Counted from the first letter of the stretch, positions 13,244 through 23,297 are shown. The stretch: DNA of 64,000 bases from Flavobacteriaceae bacterium (GCA_004359435.1 PTET01000003.1:213545-277544); one strand, 5' to 3'. The notes: a model not told the origin generated them from the sequence alone. A program made the numbers and translations.

Positions 13244-15037
13244 ATGCGAGAACTAAACTCACCCAAAAAAAACGATTACAATCAGCTGATCTCTATTTTC
13301 ATCATGAGCGTCTTGATGTTTGCTTACATCAGCTACAGCAGTAAAGTACAGAAAGAAAAATTAGCCAAAGAGCAGTTGGAAATTAAAAACAAGCCTACTT
13401 CTAAGGACTCAAATTCTGAAACAGGACTTGTAAAACCTACCCAAGTAGCGCAAGTTAGTAATGCCCCACAAGGAAAAATCCAAACAGAGGTACTTTCTAA
13501 TCAAGAACTTCGAATTGAAATCTCAAGTCAAGGCGCACAAGTAAGTAAAGTTGAGATGCTAAAACACCAAGCTTACAACAATGAAACAAAAAAAAGAGAA
13601 CCACTTTTTTTAATCAAAGAAAACAACAGCCAATTTGGGCTTCAAATACCTACTGCAACCGGAGTGGTTCAAACCCAACTGCTGAACTTTACACCTTCTA
13701 AACAGGGAAATTCTATTGTATTTTCTGCACCGGTTGGAAATGGAGTTTTGCAATACATCTACACTCTTTTAGAAGACAACACCCTTGATTTTAAAATCAA
13801 ATCTAGCGGACTGAAACTTCCAAATTCTGTAAACATCGACTGGAAAATGGATGCATTTGCTCTTGAAAAAGGAAGAAGACAAGAAACTCAATTTACAGAA
13901 ATGTATTTTAGTTTCGACAAAAATGAAGATGTAGACGATGAAACTTCTGATTTTGAAGAAAACGAGAAATCTCTGGATTGGATCGCTTTCAAACAGCAAT
14001 TTTTCGCCTCTATTCTTTCGAGCAAAAAAGGATTTGAAAAAACCAGTGGAAGTGTAAAAAACATAGAGGAAGGAAAACACATCAAAAACTTTGATTTCAA
14101 AGGCTCCATTGCAACTAGTGCAGGAGAACTTAACGAAGATTTGGCATGGAACTTCACACCATTAGATTTAGATATTTTAAAGGGTTTAGGTAATAAATTT
14201 GATGAGATTATTCCCTTTGGATGGTCTTTTATTGGCGGGATGAACAAATACTTTTTTATCAAAATCTTTAAATTTTTGCATGATAATTTCTCCATGAGTT
14301 ACGGGATCATCATCATGTGGATGACCATTGTGATAAAAATTATTCTTTCACCCATCATGTACAAACAGCACAAACAAGGGGCCATGATGCGAGTTTTGAA
14401 GCCAGAAATTGATGAGATTAACCTTAAATATAAAGATGACGCCTTAAAAAAACAACAAGCCACCATGGATTTGTATTCAAAGGCAGGGGCCAGTCCTTTT
14501 TCGGGATGTTTACCAGCACTGCTTCAGATCCCGATCTTTTATGCTTTATTCCAGTTTTTCCCGAACATTATCGACCTTAGAGGAAAGAGCTTTTTACACG
14601 CCGATGATTTAACTTCTTATGATTCAATCGCGCAGCTGCCCTTTGATGTTCCTATGTATGGCTCACATGTAAGTTTGTTTGCCATTTTGTATTGTGTTTT
14701 TCTTTTGATCTATACCAAAATGACTTCTAACAACATCTCTCAGCCTACCCAAGAGGGAATGCCAGACATGAAGTTTATGATGTACCTAATGCCCGTATTT
14801 TTCGTTTTGTTTTTAAACAGCTATGCCTCTGGACTTTCTTGGTACTATTTGGTTTCGAATATTCTGAACATTGGAATTGTACTGGTAATTAAACACTTCT
14901 TGATTGATGAAGAAAAAATTCATCAACTGGTGCAAACCAACAAAGCCAAACCAAAAAAAGAAAGCAAGTTTGGATCTAAGTTCAACGAAATTCTAAAACA
15001 AGCCCAAGAGCAGCAAGAACTTAAAAACAAAAAATAA
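13244..15037 (+). CDS. yidC: membrane protein insertase YidC/Oxa1
   Basis: 597 residues. Inserts and folds inner-membrane proteins with or without SecYEG. An N-terminal transmembrane anchor (~17-32) is followed by the large periplasmic beta domain (~60-340), then the conserved Oxa1 domain with several transmembrane helices (~345-570; 'IIIMWMTIVIKIILSPIMYK', 'SGCLPALLQIPIFYALFQFF'). The lysine-rich tail is typical of ribosome-contacting YidC. Follows pyrG by 7 nt, a common arrangement in Bacteroidota. Confidence 0.97.
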   Translation: MRELNSPKKNDYNQLISIFIMSVLMFAYISYSSKVQKEKLAKEQLEIKNKPTSKDSNSETGLVKPTQVAQVSNAPQGKIQTEVLSNQELRIEISSQGAQVSKVEMLKHQAYNNETKKREPLFLIKENNSQFGLQIPTATGVVQTQLLNFTPSKQGNSIVFSAPVGNGVLQYIYTLLEDNTLDFKIKSSGLKLPNSVNIDWKMDAFALEKGRRQETQFTEMYFSFDKNEDVDDETSDFEENEKSLDWIAFKQQFFASILSSKKGFEKTSGSVKNIEEGKHIKNFDFKGSIATSAGELNEDLAWNFTPLDLDILKGLGNKFDEIIPFGWSFIGGMNKYFFIKIFKFLHDNFSMSYGIIIMWMTIVIKIILSPIMYKQHKQGAMMRVLKPEIDEINLKYKDDALKKQQATMDLYSKAGASPFSGCLPALLQIPIFYALFQFFPNIIDLRGKSFLHADDLTSYDSIAQLPFDVPMYGSHVSLFAILYCVFLLIYTKMTSNNISQPTQEGMPDMKFMMYLMPVFFVLFLNSYASGLSWYYLVSNILNIGIVLVIKHFLIDEEKIHQLVQTNKAKPKKESKFGSKFNEILKQAQEQQELKNKK

Positions 15038-15154
15038 ACTTCATAGTTAGTTCGAGCTCAATTTTCAAAAAAAAACATGACGTATGTCATGAAATTAAAT
15101 GGCTTGTTTTGATGAATTTTAGATACTTTTAACAAAGTGATAAACTTTCATTAT

Positions 15155-15976
15155 ATGAAAAAGTACCAACTGAGTCTAATGCTCGCACTTCTGGTGAATT
15201 TCTGTTTTGCACAAACAGAAAAAGGAAAATTTATGATAGAATTGGGCTTACCGGTGAGTCTTAACAACACCAACAACACCTATAGCAACGAAAGCACCAA
15301 AAAATATGAAGAATTGGGGGCTACCGCTGATTATTACGAAGGTTTTGCAGGCAACACAAAGTCCAAAGGAATTTTAAAACCTGGTATAGGGTATTTTGTG
15401 ATTGATAATTTGGCTTTGGGTTTTAATGTAGATTTAAGCAGTTCAAACTATGCCATAAAACTATATGGATATTCTGGAGATGATGACACAGAGTATGAGC
15501 AAAATAGTACTGAAGAAAATAACTTATCAACATTTCCATACGATGAATTAAGTCCTAGAAATTACCAAAAAGCAAGTGCCAATTTTAAATTCAACCCATT
15601 TGTTAGGTATTATATAGGAGAAGGGAAACTCAAACCCTTTGTTCAAATAGACGCAACGGTTGGTAGCTCTTATACATTCGAAGATCAAGGAGGGGCTAGA
15701 GAATTAGTTCCAAATGAGGACGGAACTTATGACATTTCAAATTATGTTTACTTAAAATCTTTGTCGGCACAAGAGAAATCCAAGCCCTATAGACTTTTCT
15801 ACTATGGAGCCATGGGTGGGGCAGCATACTTTGTCAACGACAATTTATCTGTGAATCTAGCTGCCAGATACTTTAATGAGACAAACTGGATGTACACGGA
15901 TTATCTAAACCCGCAGAAAGATCGCTTTGTAACCTCTGGATTTACACTATTTACCAGTGTTACCTTGTATTTATAA
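15155..15976 (+). CDS. outer-membrane beta-barrel-like exported protein
   Basis: 273 residues from the ATG at 15155, which puts the signal peptide (MKKYQLSLMLALLVNFCFAQ) at the very start; an upstream ATG would bury it. The mature protein has alternating short beta strands, an acidic loop (SGDDDTEYEQ) and ends in an aromatic-rich strand with C-terminal Leu, consistent with a small OmpA/OprF-like barrel. Related in layout to the next gene, 6 nt downstream. No enzyme motif. Function unknown. Confidence 0.7.
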   Translation: MKKYQLSLMLALLVNFCFAQTEKGKFMIELGLPVSLNNTNNTYSNESTKKYEELGATADYYEGFAGNTKSKGILKPGIGYFVIDNLALGFNVDLSSSNYAIKLYGYSGDDDTEYEQNSTEENNLSTFPYDELSPRNYQKASANFKFNPFVRYYIGEGKLKPFVQIDATVGSSYTFEDQGGARELVPNEDGTYDISNYVYLKSLSAQEKSKPYRLFYYGAMGGAAYFVNDNLSVNLAARYFNETNWMYTDYLNPQKDRFVTSGFTLFTSVTLYL

Positions 15977-15982
15977 TACCCG

Positions 15983-16690
15983 ATGAAGATGAGATACATA
16001 TTATTAGTATGCATGGTGTTTTTAAGTGTAAAAACCCAAGCACAGCTGCAAAAAGGAAGCATTTACATTGGACTTGGGAGTGGAATTGACGCCACCTCTA
16101 GCCAAACGGTAAAAACTTTTGAAAATGGAGACCCTGATGAAAAAATTAGCGAAACCTTCGCCTACAGGGTTGAACCTAACGTTAGTTATATTTTGGCAGA
16201 CCGCATACAAGTAGGGGCAAGACTTAGATATTATAACAAAAGTGAGAAATACACATCTTTTGATACCTACGAAAAAATCGAAGGAGGAATACCTAGAATT
16301 ACGAAAGCTGAGCTAAAAAACGAAGGTTCGGTATCAGAATGGTCAGCCATTGTTTTTGGTAGATATTTTGTCCCAATCAGAGGAGTGAAACCCAGCAACA
16401 TGCCTTTTGCTGAACTTAGAGCAGGAATTGCCAATGCCAACATCAACCTTAACCGCTATGGCGCTCCCTACCCTGATTACACAACCGATTTTGTATGGGA
16501 AAGAGACGAAACCTACTTTACCGCTGGAGCAAGTATTGGGGTTGCTTTTGTGGTAACAAAAAATGTACTTGTAGATACTTCCATCGGGATGGATATGCAA
16601 TCGGGTAGTTTTGTAAACATCAACGACAAAGAAACAGACAGAACCGCAACCAACCTAAACATTGGGCTTGGCGTGCATTTAAAATTATAA
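15983..16690 (+). CDS. outer-membrane beta-barrel-like exported protein
   Basis: 235 residues. Signal peptide about 1-20 (cleavage after TQA). Repeated strand pattern (GSIYIGLGSGID, RVEPNVSYILADRIQVGARLRYY, FVVTKNVLVDTSIGMDM, LNIGLGVHLKL) typical of an eight- to ten-strand barrel. Co-transcribed with the upstream barrel gene and 5 nt before the truncated SRPBCC gene. Ligand or role unknown. Confidence 0.7.
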   Translation: MKMRYILLVCMVFLSVKTQAQLQKGSIYIGLGSGIDATSSQTVKTFENGDPDEKISETFAYRVEPNVSYILADRIQVGARLRYYNKSEKYTSFDTYEKIEGGIPRITKAELKNEGSVSEWSAIVFGRYFVPIRGVKPSNMPFAELRAGIANANINLNRYGAPYPDYTTDFVWERDETYFTAGASIGVAFVVTKNVLVDTSIGMDMQSGSFVNINDKETDRTATNLNIGLGVHLKL

Positions 16691-16695
16691 GTAGT

Positions 16696-16989
16696 ATGAA
16701 ATTCATCAAAAACACTTTGCTATTTTTACTTGTAGCTATTGCTATAGTATACATTGCCTCCTATTTTTTCCCAACACAGGCCAAATTAGAACAATCTACC
16801 ACCATCAACGCCAGCAGAACCCAAGTCTTTGAATACTTAAGGCTCTTTGAAAATCAGTCCAAATTCAACCACTGGATGATGATAGACCCTGAAATGAAAA
16901 CCGAAATCATAGGCTTTGACGGAAACAAAAATAAGGTAAAGTATATTTGCAAAAAAATATCCATATTTCTATTTATACTTTTAACAAGG
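16696..16989 (+). pseudogene. truncated SRPBCC-family membrane protein, frame runs into mqo
   Basis: A signal/anchor helix (~4-24) is followed by the opening of an SRPBCC domain ('STTINASRTQVFEYLRLFENQSKFNHW', then DPEMKTEIIGFDG). The domain stops after ~80 of the expected ~150 or more residues. The frame then continues without a stop through the mqo promoter and leader into mqo itself. The simplest reading is a deletion joining the 5' part of an SRPBCC gene to the mqo upstream region near 16930-16940. Alternatively the whole 591-residue frame is expressed as a fusion. Confidence 0.7.
16942..16949 (+). promoter_or_regulatory. mqo promoter (-7 box)
   Basis: TATATTTG, an exact -7 match, with TTTG at 16915-16918 (23-nt spacing). 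Predicted start ~16955, 35 nt before the mqo ATG. This supports mqo being expressed on its own rather than only as a fusion. Confidence 0.65.
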
Positions 16990-18471
16990 ATGATAACCGA
17001 AGACAAAAACAAAGTATTGCTTGTAGGTACAGGAATTATGAGTGTAACCCTTGGGGTAATGCTAAATGAATTAGACCCAAGCTTAGAGATCACTTTCGTT
17101 GAAAGATTAGATAAGGTTTCGGCCGAATCTAGCGATGCATGGAACAACGCAGGAACAGGCCACTCTGCCTTTTGCGAATTAAATTACACCCCTGAAAAGC
17201 CAGATGGTACCATCGATGTAGAAAAAGCCATCAGAATTGCTGGTGCTTTTGAAACTTCCAAAGTCTTTTGGTCTTACCTTGTTGAAAAAGGATATTTTAA
17301 GTCTCCCAAAGACTTCATCCACAAAGTTCCTCACTGTAGCTTTGTTTTTGGAGAAGAAAACAGAACTTTTTTGAAAAAAAGGTTTGAGACTTTAAAAAAC
17401 CATGTGCTTTTTGAAGACATGGAATATACGGAAGACCCACAGGTTATGCACCAGTGGTTTCCACTGATGGTTGATGAAAGAAAAGACGAAAAACCTCTAA
17501 CTGCAACCAAAGTAGAAATGGGTACCGATGTAAACTTTGGAGATCTAACAAGATACATGCTACAGGAACTTCTAAAGAAAGAAAACGTTACTTTACACCT
17601 TGAAACAGAAGTAAAAAGCATCAGAAAAAGAAGAGACAACGGCTGGAAAATTAGAGCCAAAAATTTAAGAACCAAATCGGTAGAAAAATTCTATGCAGAT
17701 TTCGTATTTATTGGTGCAGGAGGAGGCGCTTTAGAACTAATTGACGACACCAAAATTCCTGAAGGAAACGGTTACGGTGGATTCCCCATCAGTGGTCAGT
17801 GGCTGGTTTGTACCAATCCAGAAGTGATTGAAAAGCACAATGCCAAAGTATATGGGCTTGCAGAAGTAGGTGCTCCGCCTATGTCTGTACCGCACTTGGA
17901 TACCCGTGTAATCGATGGAAAAAAAGCACTGCTTTTTGGGCCTTTTGCTGGATTTAACACCAAGTTCTTGATCAACGGTTCCTATATGGATCTACTAAAC
18001 TCGGTAGAGCTAGACAACATTCTCCCTATGCTCAACGTAGGAAGACACAATTTTTCACTGGTTAGATATCTGGTTGACCAGGTTAGACTCTCCAAAAGAG
18101 ACAAAATTAGAGCCCTTCGACAATATTTTCCAGCAGCAAGATACAGAGACTGGGAAATGGCCAAAGCCGGACAAAGGGTGCAGATCATCAAAAAAGACAA
18201 AGAAAAAGGTGGAATTCTTGAGTTTGGAACCGAAATTATCACCAACGATCTAAAAAATCTAGCGGGTCTACTTGGGGCATCTCCTGGTGCTTCTACCTCA
18301 GTTTCTATTGCCATTGAAGTAATTGAAAAATGCTTTTCTGAAAGAGTAAATTCTGGATGGAAACAAAAGCTTGAAAGCATGATTCCTGTCTATGGAAAAG
18401 ACATGAACGCAGACCCAACGCTTTGCAGAGAAACCCGAGAAAAAACCACAAAAATTTTGCAGTTAAACTAA
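16990..18471 (+). CDS. mqo: malate:quinone oxidoreductase
   Basis: 493 residues from the ATG at 16990, normal for Mqo. FAD-dependent, membrane-associated; oxidises malate to oxaloacetate and passes electrons to menaquinone. The dinucleotide-binding motif 'VLLVGTGIMSVTLGVML' is at the very N-terminus, followed by 'AWNNAGTGHSA' and the C-terminal 'LLGASPGASTSVSIA' typical of the family. The frame extends 98 codons upstream into the truncated SRPBCC gene. The internal promoter and normal length favour 16990 as the start. With sdhCAB and sucC elsewhere in the window it belongs to the TCA cycle. Confidence 0.95.
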   Translation: MITEDKNKVLLVGTGIMSVTLGVMLNELDPSLEITFVERLDKVSAESSDAWNNAGTGHSAFCELNYTPEKPDGTIDVEKAIRIAGAFETSKVFWSYLVEKGYFKSPKDFIHKVPHCSFVFGEENRTFLKKRFETLKNHVLFEDMEYTEDPQVMHQWFPLMVDERKDEKPLTATKVEMGTDVNFGDLTRYMLQELLKKENVTLHLETEVKSIRKRRDNGWKIRAKNLRTKSVEKFYADFVFIGAGGGALELIDDTKIPEGNGYGGFPISGQWLVCTNPEVIEKHNAKVYGLAEVGAPPMSVPHLDTRVIDGKKALLFGPFAGFNTKFLINGSYMDLLNSVELDNILPMLNVGRHNFSLVRYLVDQVRLSKRDKIRALRQYFPAARYRDWEMAKAGQRVQIIKKDKEKGGILEFGTEIITNDLKNLAGLLGASPGASTSVSIAIEVIEKCFSERVNSGWKQKLESMIPVYGKDMNADPTLCRETREKTTKILQLN

Positions 18472-18486
18472 TTTTAGATTAGAAAT

Positions 18487-18526
18487 AAAAAAAGGATGCA
18501 ATTCAGAGAATTGCATCCTTTTTTTT
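18487..18526. terminator. bidirectional terminator between mqo and ffh
   Basis: Perfect 18-nt arms (18487-18504 and 18508-18525) containing GGATGCAATTC around a 3-nt loop, with A and T tracts at the two ends. It lies between the convergent genes mqo and ffh and serves both. Confidence 0.92.
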
Positions 18527-18541
18527 GTGGATTAAAGAAGA

Positions 18542-19885
18542 TTACTTCATACCAGGAAGACCTGCTCCCATCATTTTCATCAGTTGTTTTCCTTGGGCGC
18601 CTTGCATAAGTTTCATCATTTTACCCATGTCAAAGAACTGTTTTAGAAGTTGATTTACCTCAGCGATATCTCTTCCCGAACCTTTGGCGATACGCTTTTT
18701 ACGGTTTAAGTCGATGATTTTTGGATTGGCTCTTTCAAGGGGAGTCATAGATTGAATAATGGCTTCAATGTATTTAAAAGCATCATCATCTACATCAATA
18801 TCTTTCATTGCCTTTCCAGCACCGGGAATCATTCCAAGCAAATCCTTCATGCTTCCCATCTGTTTAATCTGTCTAATTTGCTTTAAGAAGTCATCGAAAT
18901 CAAACTGATTTTTCGCGATTTTTTTGTGCAGCTTCTTGGCTTCTTCTTCATCAAATTGTTCTTGGGCTTTTTCTACCAGAGAAACAACGTCTCCCATTCC
19001 CAAAATTCTATCAGCCATACGAGCAGGATAGAATACATCCAGAGCGTCCATCTTCTCCCCTGTTGAAACAAATTTGATGGGTTTATCCACTACGCTTCGA
19101 ATGGTGAGCGCAGCTCCACCGCGGGTATCTCCATCCAATTTGGTAAGTACCACTCCATCAAAATTAAGCGCATTGTTAAAGGCCTCCGCTGTATTTACCG
19201 CATCTTGACCGGTCATGGAATCTACCACAAATAAAGTTTCGGTAGGAGAAATGGTTTGATGTATCTGTTTGATTTCTTCCATCATTTGGCTATCTACAGC
19301 CAAACGACCTGCGGTGTCAAAAATCACTACGTTGTGTTTGTTTTCTTTGGCAAAAACAAGGGCATTTTTAGCAATTTCAACCGGAGATTTGCTTTCCCTT
19401 TGGGTAAATACTTTTACCCCAATTTGATCTCCCAGAACCTCAAGTTGATCAATCGCCGCTGGTCTGTACACATCACAGGCAACCAAAAGCGGATTTTTTT
19501 GTTTTTTGTTTTTTACATAAGAGGCAAATTTACCTGAAAAAGTTGTTTTTCCAGATCCTTGCAATCCAGCAATCAATATCAAACTAGGATTGGCTGATAA
19601 ATTTACCCCAACAGCATCTGAACCCATGAGTTCTACCAGCTGATCATGGACAATTTTGGTTAAAAGCTGTCCTGGTGAAACCGAGGTGAGAATATTTTCT
19701 TTCCCCATGGCCTCTTCTTTTACTTTATTGGTAAAAGACTTGGCGACACTAAAACTAACGTCGGCATCCAAAAGCGCTCTTCGAATCTCTTTGACGGTTT
19801 GCGCTACATTGATTTCGGTAATTTGCCCTTTTCCTTTTAGCGTGTGTAACGCTTTGTCTAACTTGTCTTGTAAATTCTGAAACAT
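18542..19885 (-). CDS. ffh: signal recognition particle protein Ffh (SRP54)
   Basis: 447 residues from the ATG at 19885; an upstream ATG would add only 7 non-conserved residues. The GTPase binds signal sequences and SRP RNA and delivers ribosomes to FtsY. N domain ~1-90; G domain with GLQGSGKT (107-114), DTAGR and TKLDG; methionine-rich M domain (~300-447) with the RNA-binding 'SGRD' region and a Met/Gly-rich tail. Its RNA partner gene is at 11.4 kb. Confidence 0.98.
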   Translation of the reverse strand: MFQNLQDKLDKALHTLKGKGQITEINVAQTVKEIRRALLDADVSFSVAKSFTNKVKEEAMGKENILTSVSPGQLLTKIVHDQLVELMGSDAVGVNLSANPSLILIAGLQGSGKTTFSGKFASYVKNKKQKNPLLVACDVYRPAAIDQLEVLGDQIGVKVFTQRESKSPVEIAKNALVFAKENKHNVVIFDTAGRLAVDSQMMEEIKQIHQTISPTETLFVVDSMTGQDAVNTAEAFNNALNFDGVVLTKLDGDTRGGAALTIRSVVDKPIKFVSTGEKMDALDVFYPARMADRILGMGDVVSLVEKAQEQFDEEEAKKLHKKIAKNQFDFDDFLKQIRQIKQMGSMKDLLGMIPGAGKAMKDIDVDDDAFKYIEAIIQSMTPLERANPKIIDLNRKKRIAKGSGRDIAEVNQLLKQFFDMGKMMKLMQGAQGKQLMKMMGAGLPGMK

Positions 19886-19903
19886 AATGGTTGCCTTTGT
19901 ATG

Positions 19904-19937
19904 CAAAATTAAGAAATTAATTTACAAGTTTAGGCAA
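19904..19937 (-). promoter_or_regulatory. ffh promoter
   Basis: Minus strand TTG (19937-19935), 23 nt, TAATTTTG (19911-19904). Predicted start near 19898, a short ~12-nt leader before the ffh ATG. Confidence 0.6.
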
Positions 19938-20048
19938 TTAGACACCATTAGACCTTACTCCTAAACTTTTGCTGTAAAAAGGTTGAATTTATACTAGATT
20001 TTAGCAGGATTTTATAAGACTTGCTCAAAGTAATCTAAATTCTATGCC

Positions 20049-20056
20049 TATATTTG
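20049..20056 (+). promoter_or_regulatory. his operon promoter (-7 box)
   Basis: TATATTTG, exact -7 consensus, 51 nt upstream of hisG. No good -33 at the usual distance (nearest TTG is 25 nt upstream). The ~45-nt leader has no His-codon leader peptide and no terminator, so no attenuator is visible here. Confidence 0.6.
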
Positions 20057-20107
20057 TACTTTAAGGTGGTTTGAAACCAAAAAAAACAAATCAAGTTATA
20101 ATAGGGT

Positions 20108-20959
20108 ATGTTAAGAATAGCGATACAAAAAAAAGGGAGATTATACGATGAAAGTACAGACCTTTTAAAAGAAATTGGACTGAAAATTTCTGGGAATCAG
20201 TCTGCGCTGAAAGTTTCAGCAAAAAACTTTCCCCTTGAAATTCTATTTCTTAGAAACTCAGACATCCCCAAATATGTAGAAAGTGGAATTGTGGATCTTG
20301 GAATTATCGGTGAAAACACACTCCTTGAAAAAGAAAAAAACGTGAATACCGTGATGCAGCTTGGATTTTCCAAATGCAGACTTTCTCTGGCTGTACCCAA
20401 AGATCAAGAGTACAATGGCATAGGTTTTTTTCAGGGAAAAAGAATTGCCACCTCCTATCCCAACAGCCTTTCCAAATACCTGAAAGAAAAAAACATTCAG
20501 TGTGAAATCCATGAAATTGCAGGTTCGGTAGAAGTAGCACCTTCCATTGGACTTTCAGATGGAATCTGCGATTTGGTAGAATCGGGTAACACTCTTTTTG
20601 TCAACGGCATGAAAGAGGTTGAAGTGATGAGTCATTCTCAGGCAGTGCTTATTTCAACACATAATTTAAGTTCTGAAAAGCAAACGCTTTTAGACCAAAT
20701 TACTTTTAGGATTGAATCCACCCAAAGAGCCAAAGAATACAAATACATTGTCTTTAATATTCCCAACGATAAAATTGTAGCGGCCAGCCAAATGCTTCCT
20801 TCTATGAAAAGCCCAACGGTGGTACCACTTAACCTTGAAAATTGGTCAGCCATTCATTCCGTTCTTAAAGAAGCAGACTTTTGGCAATCTATTGAACAAT
20901 TAAAATCCATTGGCGCCCAGGGAATACTTGTGATGCCCATTGAAAAAATGATTCTTTGA
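20108..20959 (+). CDS. hisG: ATP phosphoribosyltransferase (long form)
   Basis: 283 residues; first and feedback-regulated step of histidine synthesis (ATP + PRPP). Starts 'MLRIAIQKKGRL', with 'GIVDLGIIGENTL' and the PRPP-binding 'DGICDLVESGNTL'. The length and the C-terminal ~75-residue ACT-like domain identify the long, hexameric form that needs no HisZ. First gene of the his operon; its stop overlaps hisD by one base. Confidence 0.96.
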   Translation: MLRIAIQKKGRLYDESTDLLKEIGLKISGNQSALKVSAKNFPLEILFLRNSDIPKYVESGIVDLGIIGENTLLEKEKNVNTVMQLGFSKCRLSLAVPKDQEYNGIGFFQGKRIATSYPNSLSKYLKEKNIQCEIHEIAGSVEVAPSIGLSDGICDLVESGNTLFVNGMKEVEVMSHSQAVLISTHNLSSEKQTLLDQITFRIESTQRAKEYKYIVFNIPNDKIVAASQMLPSMKSPTVVPLNLENWSAIHSVLKEADFWQSIEQLKSIGAQGILVMPIEKMIL

Positions 20960-22260
20960 TGAAACAAATTACCTTCGAAAATCTAAACCAAATGCAGGAT
21001 CAACTTCAAAGACCTAGCCTTGAAGTTGGAAAGCTCAATGAAATTATTGCAGATGTATTTCTTCAGATCAAACAAAAAAAAGACCAAGCTCTAATTGATT
21101 TCACCCAAAAGTTTGATAGTGTTTCCCTTGACAAACTCTTGGTGGGGGAAGATGAAATAGAACAAGCCAAAAATCTGGTTGATCCAGAATTAAAACAAGC
21201 CATAACCACGGCCTATCAAAACATTTCACTTTTTCATCAGGCACAAAAAATTGAACCCTTAACTGTTGAAACTTCAAAGGGAGTCATCTGCCAAAGAAAG
21301 GCAAGAGCCATTGAAAAAGTAGGACTCTATATTCCAGGAGGTACTGCTCCCCTATTTTCTACCGTGCTGATGCTTGCAATTCCTGCAAAGATCGCAGGAT
21401 GCAAAGAGATTATACTTTGCAGTCCACCAAACAAGCAGGGAAACATTCATCCAGCTATTTTGTTTGCTGCAGATCTTTGTGGCGTTACCCAAATATTTAA
21501 AGTAGGTGGCGCTCAAGGGGTCGCTGCGCTAGCTCTAGGAACAGAAAGCATCCCCAAAGTAGATAAAATCTTCGGACCAGGAAACCAATATGTAACCGCC
21601 GCCAAACAATTTGCTAGTCTTCAATCTACCGCCATCGACATGCCTGCAGGACCATCAGAGGTGATGGTAGTGGCAGACCAAAGTGCCAACAGTGTTTTTG
21701 TCGCGGCTGATTTGCTCTCTCAGGCTGAACATGGAGCCGATTCTCAGGTTGTACTTGTGAGCTGGTCTGATGAAATTTTGCTTGAAACCCAAAATGAAAT
21801 TCAAAAGCAACTAAGTGATTTACCAAGGGCAGAAATCGCAAAAAAATCACTAGAAAATGCAGTTTTTGTTAAAACCACAAACCAAAATCAGGCCTTAGAA
21901 ATTGTAAATTTCTATGCACCCGAACATCTAATTTTGGCTACCGAAGACCAAAAAACAGAAGATTATTTTGTTGAAAATGTACAAAATGCTGGCTCTGTTT
22001 TTATCGGAAATTACACTCCAGAAAGCGCTGGAGATTATGCCTCTGGAACCAACCACACCCTTCCAACTGCAGGGTATGCCAAACAATATTCTGGGGTTTC
22101 CCTACAAAGCTTCGAGAAATACATTACTTACCAAAAAATAAGCAAAGAAGGTCTTCAAAATCTTGGTCCAACCATAGAAATCATGGCCCAAAACGAAGAA
22201 CTTTTTGCCCATAAAAACGCCGTAAGCCTAAGACTTAAGGCTATATCAGAAAAATTATAA
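20959..22260 (+). CDS. hisD: histidinol dehydrogenase
   Basis: 433 residues from the ATG at 20959, which overlaps the hisG stop (TGATG); a TTG one codon earlier is less likely. NAD- and zinc-dependent oxidation of histidinol to histidine. Family blocks 'GLYIPGGTAPLFSTVLM', 'GPGNQYVTAAK', 'DMPAGPSEVMVVAD', the Gln/His zinc ligands in SQAEHGAD, and the catalytic Glu-His pair in FYAPEHLIL are present. Confidence 0.97.
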   Translation: MKQITFENLNQMQDQLQRPSLEVGKLNEIIADVFLQIKQKKDQALIDFTQKFDSVSLDKLLVGEDEIEQAKNLVDPELKQAITTAYQNISLFHQAQKIEPLTVETSKGVICQRKARAIEKVGLYIPGGTAPLFSTVLMLAIPAKIAGCKEIILCSPPNKQGNIHPAILFAADLCGVTQIFKVGGAQGVAALALGTESIPKVDKIFGPGNQYVTAAKQFASLQSTAIDMPAGPSEVMVVADQSANSVFVAADLLSQAEHGADSQVVLVSWSDEILLETQNEIQKQLSDLPRAEIAKKSLENAVFVKTTNQNQALEIVNFYAPEHLILATEDQKTEDYFVENVQNAGSVFIGNYTPESAGDYASGTNHTLPTAGYAKQYSGVSLQSFEKYITYQKISKEGLQNLGPTIEIMAQNEELFAHKNAVSLRLKAISEKL

Positions 22261-22266
22261 CAAAAC

Positions 22267-23283
22267 ATGGACATCTCCTCTTTGTTTCGAGAAAACATCA
22301 AAAAAATAAAGCCTTATTCTTCTGCCAGAGAAGAATTTGAAGGAATTGCAGAAGTCTATCTGGATGCAAACGAAAACCCCTTCCCTAGTGATTTCAACCG
22401 CTATCCAGATCCTCTTCAAAAAGAGCTTAAACAAAAATTGGCTCAAATCAAAAAGGTAGATCCCTCCCAGATTTTCCTCTCCAACGGATCAGACGAAGCC
22501 ATAGATTGGTTGGTTAGAGCATTCTGTGAACCCAAACAAGACGCCATTGTGCACTGCCCTCCAACCTTTGGTATGTACAAAGTGGTGGCTGCCATCAACG
22601 AAGTACAATTGCTTGAAGTTCCCATGAGCGAAACTTTTAGCCTTAATGTCGAAGAAATTCTCAAACAAAAAGCCAAAATCCTTTTTTTGTGCAATCCCAA
22701 CAACCCAACGGGAACAGAATTTAAAAAGGAAGACCTCCTTTACATCATCCAAAATTTTAAAGGAATTGTAGTGATAGATGAGGCTTATGGTGATTTTGCG
22801 AATTATTCGCTTGTAGAAGAAATTAAAAACCACAACAATTTGGTGGTGCTTCAGACTTTTTCCAAAGCCTGGGGTATGGCGGGCTTACGTCTTGGAATGA
22901 CCTTTGGAAACAAAGAAGTTATCTCGGTTTTAACAACCCTTAAAATGCCTTATAATGTGGGGGTTTACACCCAAAAAACGGCTCTAGAAAAACTGAATTC
23001 TACCCAAAAACAAACAGAAGTTGAAAAGATTCTAGAACAAAGAATTTGGTTGGAACAAAAGTTAACCCAAAATCAAAGTGTAGAGTATATCTACCCTAGT
23101 GCGGCAAACTTTCTACTGGTAAAATTCAACGATGCAAAGAAAATTTACGATTTGCTCAAAGATTCTTCTGTTTTGGTTAGAAATCAAAGCTATCAACTGC
23201 ACTGCCAAAACACCCTTAGAATAACAGTTGGAACACCCAAGGAGAACCAAAGACTCATCGATGCTCTAACTCAGATACAATAA
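22267..23283 (+). CDS. hisC: histidinol-phosphate aminotransferase
   Basis: 338 residues. PLP enzyme transferring an amino group from glutamate to imidazole acetol-phosphate. Fold-type I motifs: 'YLDANENP' near 37, '[14 protein letters not shown]', 'CNPNNPTG', 'VIDEAYGDF', and the PLP lysine Lys200 in [13 protein letters not shown]. Starts 6 nt after hisD with an A-rich spacer and no Shine-Dalgarno. Confidence 0.96.
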   Translation: MDISSLFRENIKKIKPYSSAREEFEGIAEVYLDANENPFPSDFNRYPDPLQKELKQKLAQIKKVDPSQIFLSNGSDEAIDWLVRAFCEPKQDAIVHCPPTFGMYKVVAAINEVQLLEVPMSETFSLNVEEILKQKAKILFLCNPNNPTGTEFKKEDLLYIIQNFKGIVVIDEAYGDFANYSLVEEIKNHNNLVVLQTFSKAWGMAGLRLGMTFGNKEVISVLTTLKMPYNVGVYTQKTALEKLNSTQKQTEVEKILEQRIWLEQKLTQNQSVEYIYPSAANFLLVKFNDAKKIYDLLKDSSVLVRNQSYQLHCQNTLRITVGTPKENQRLIDALTQIQ

Positions 23284-23297
23284 AGCTTCAAAAAGCC

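Noticed and set aside
20057..20107. Histidine attenuator upstream of hisG
   Set aside because: There is no run of His codons and no hairpin followed by a T run in the 50-nt leader.
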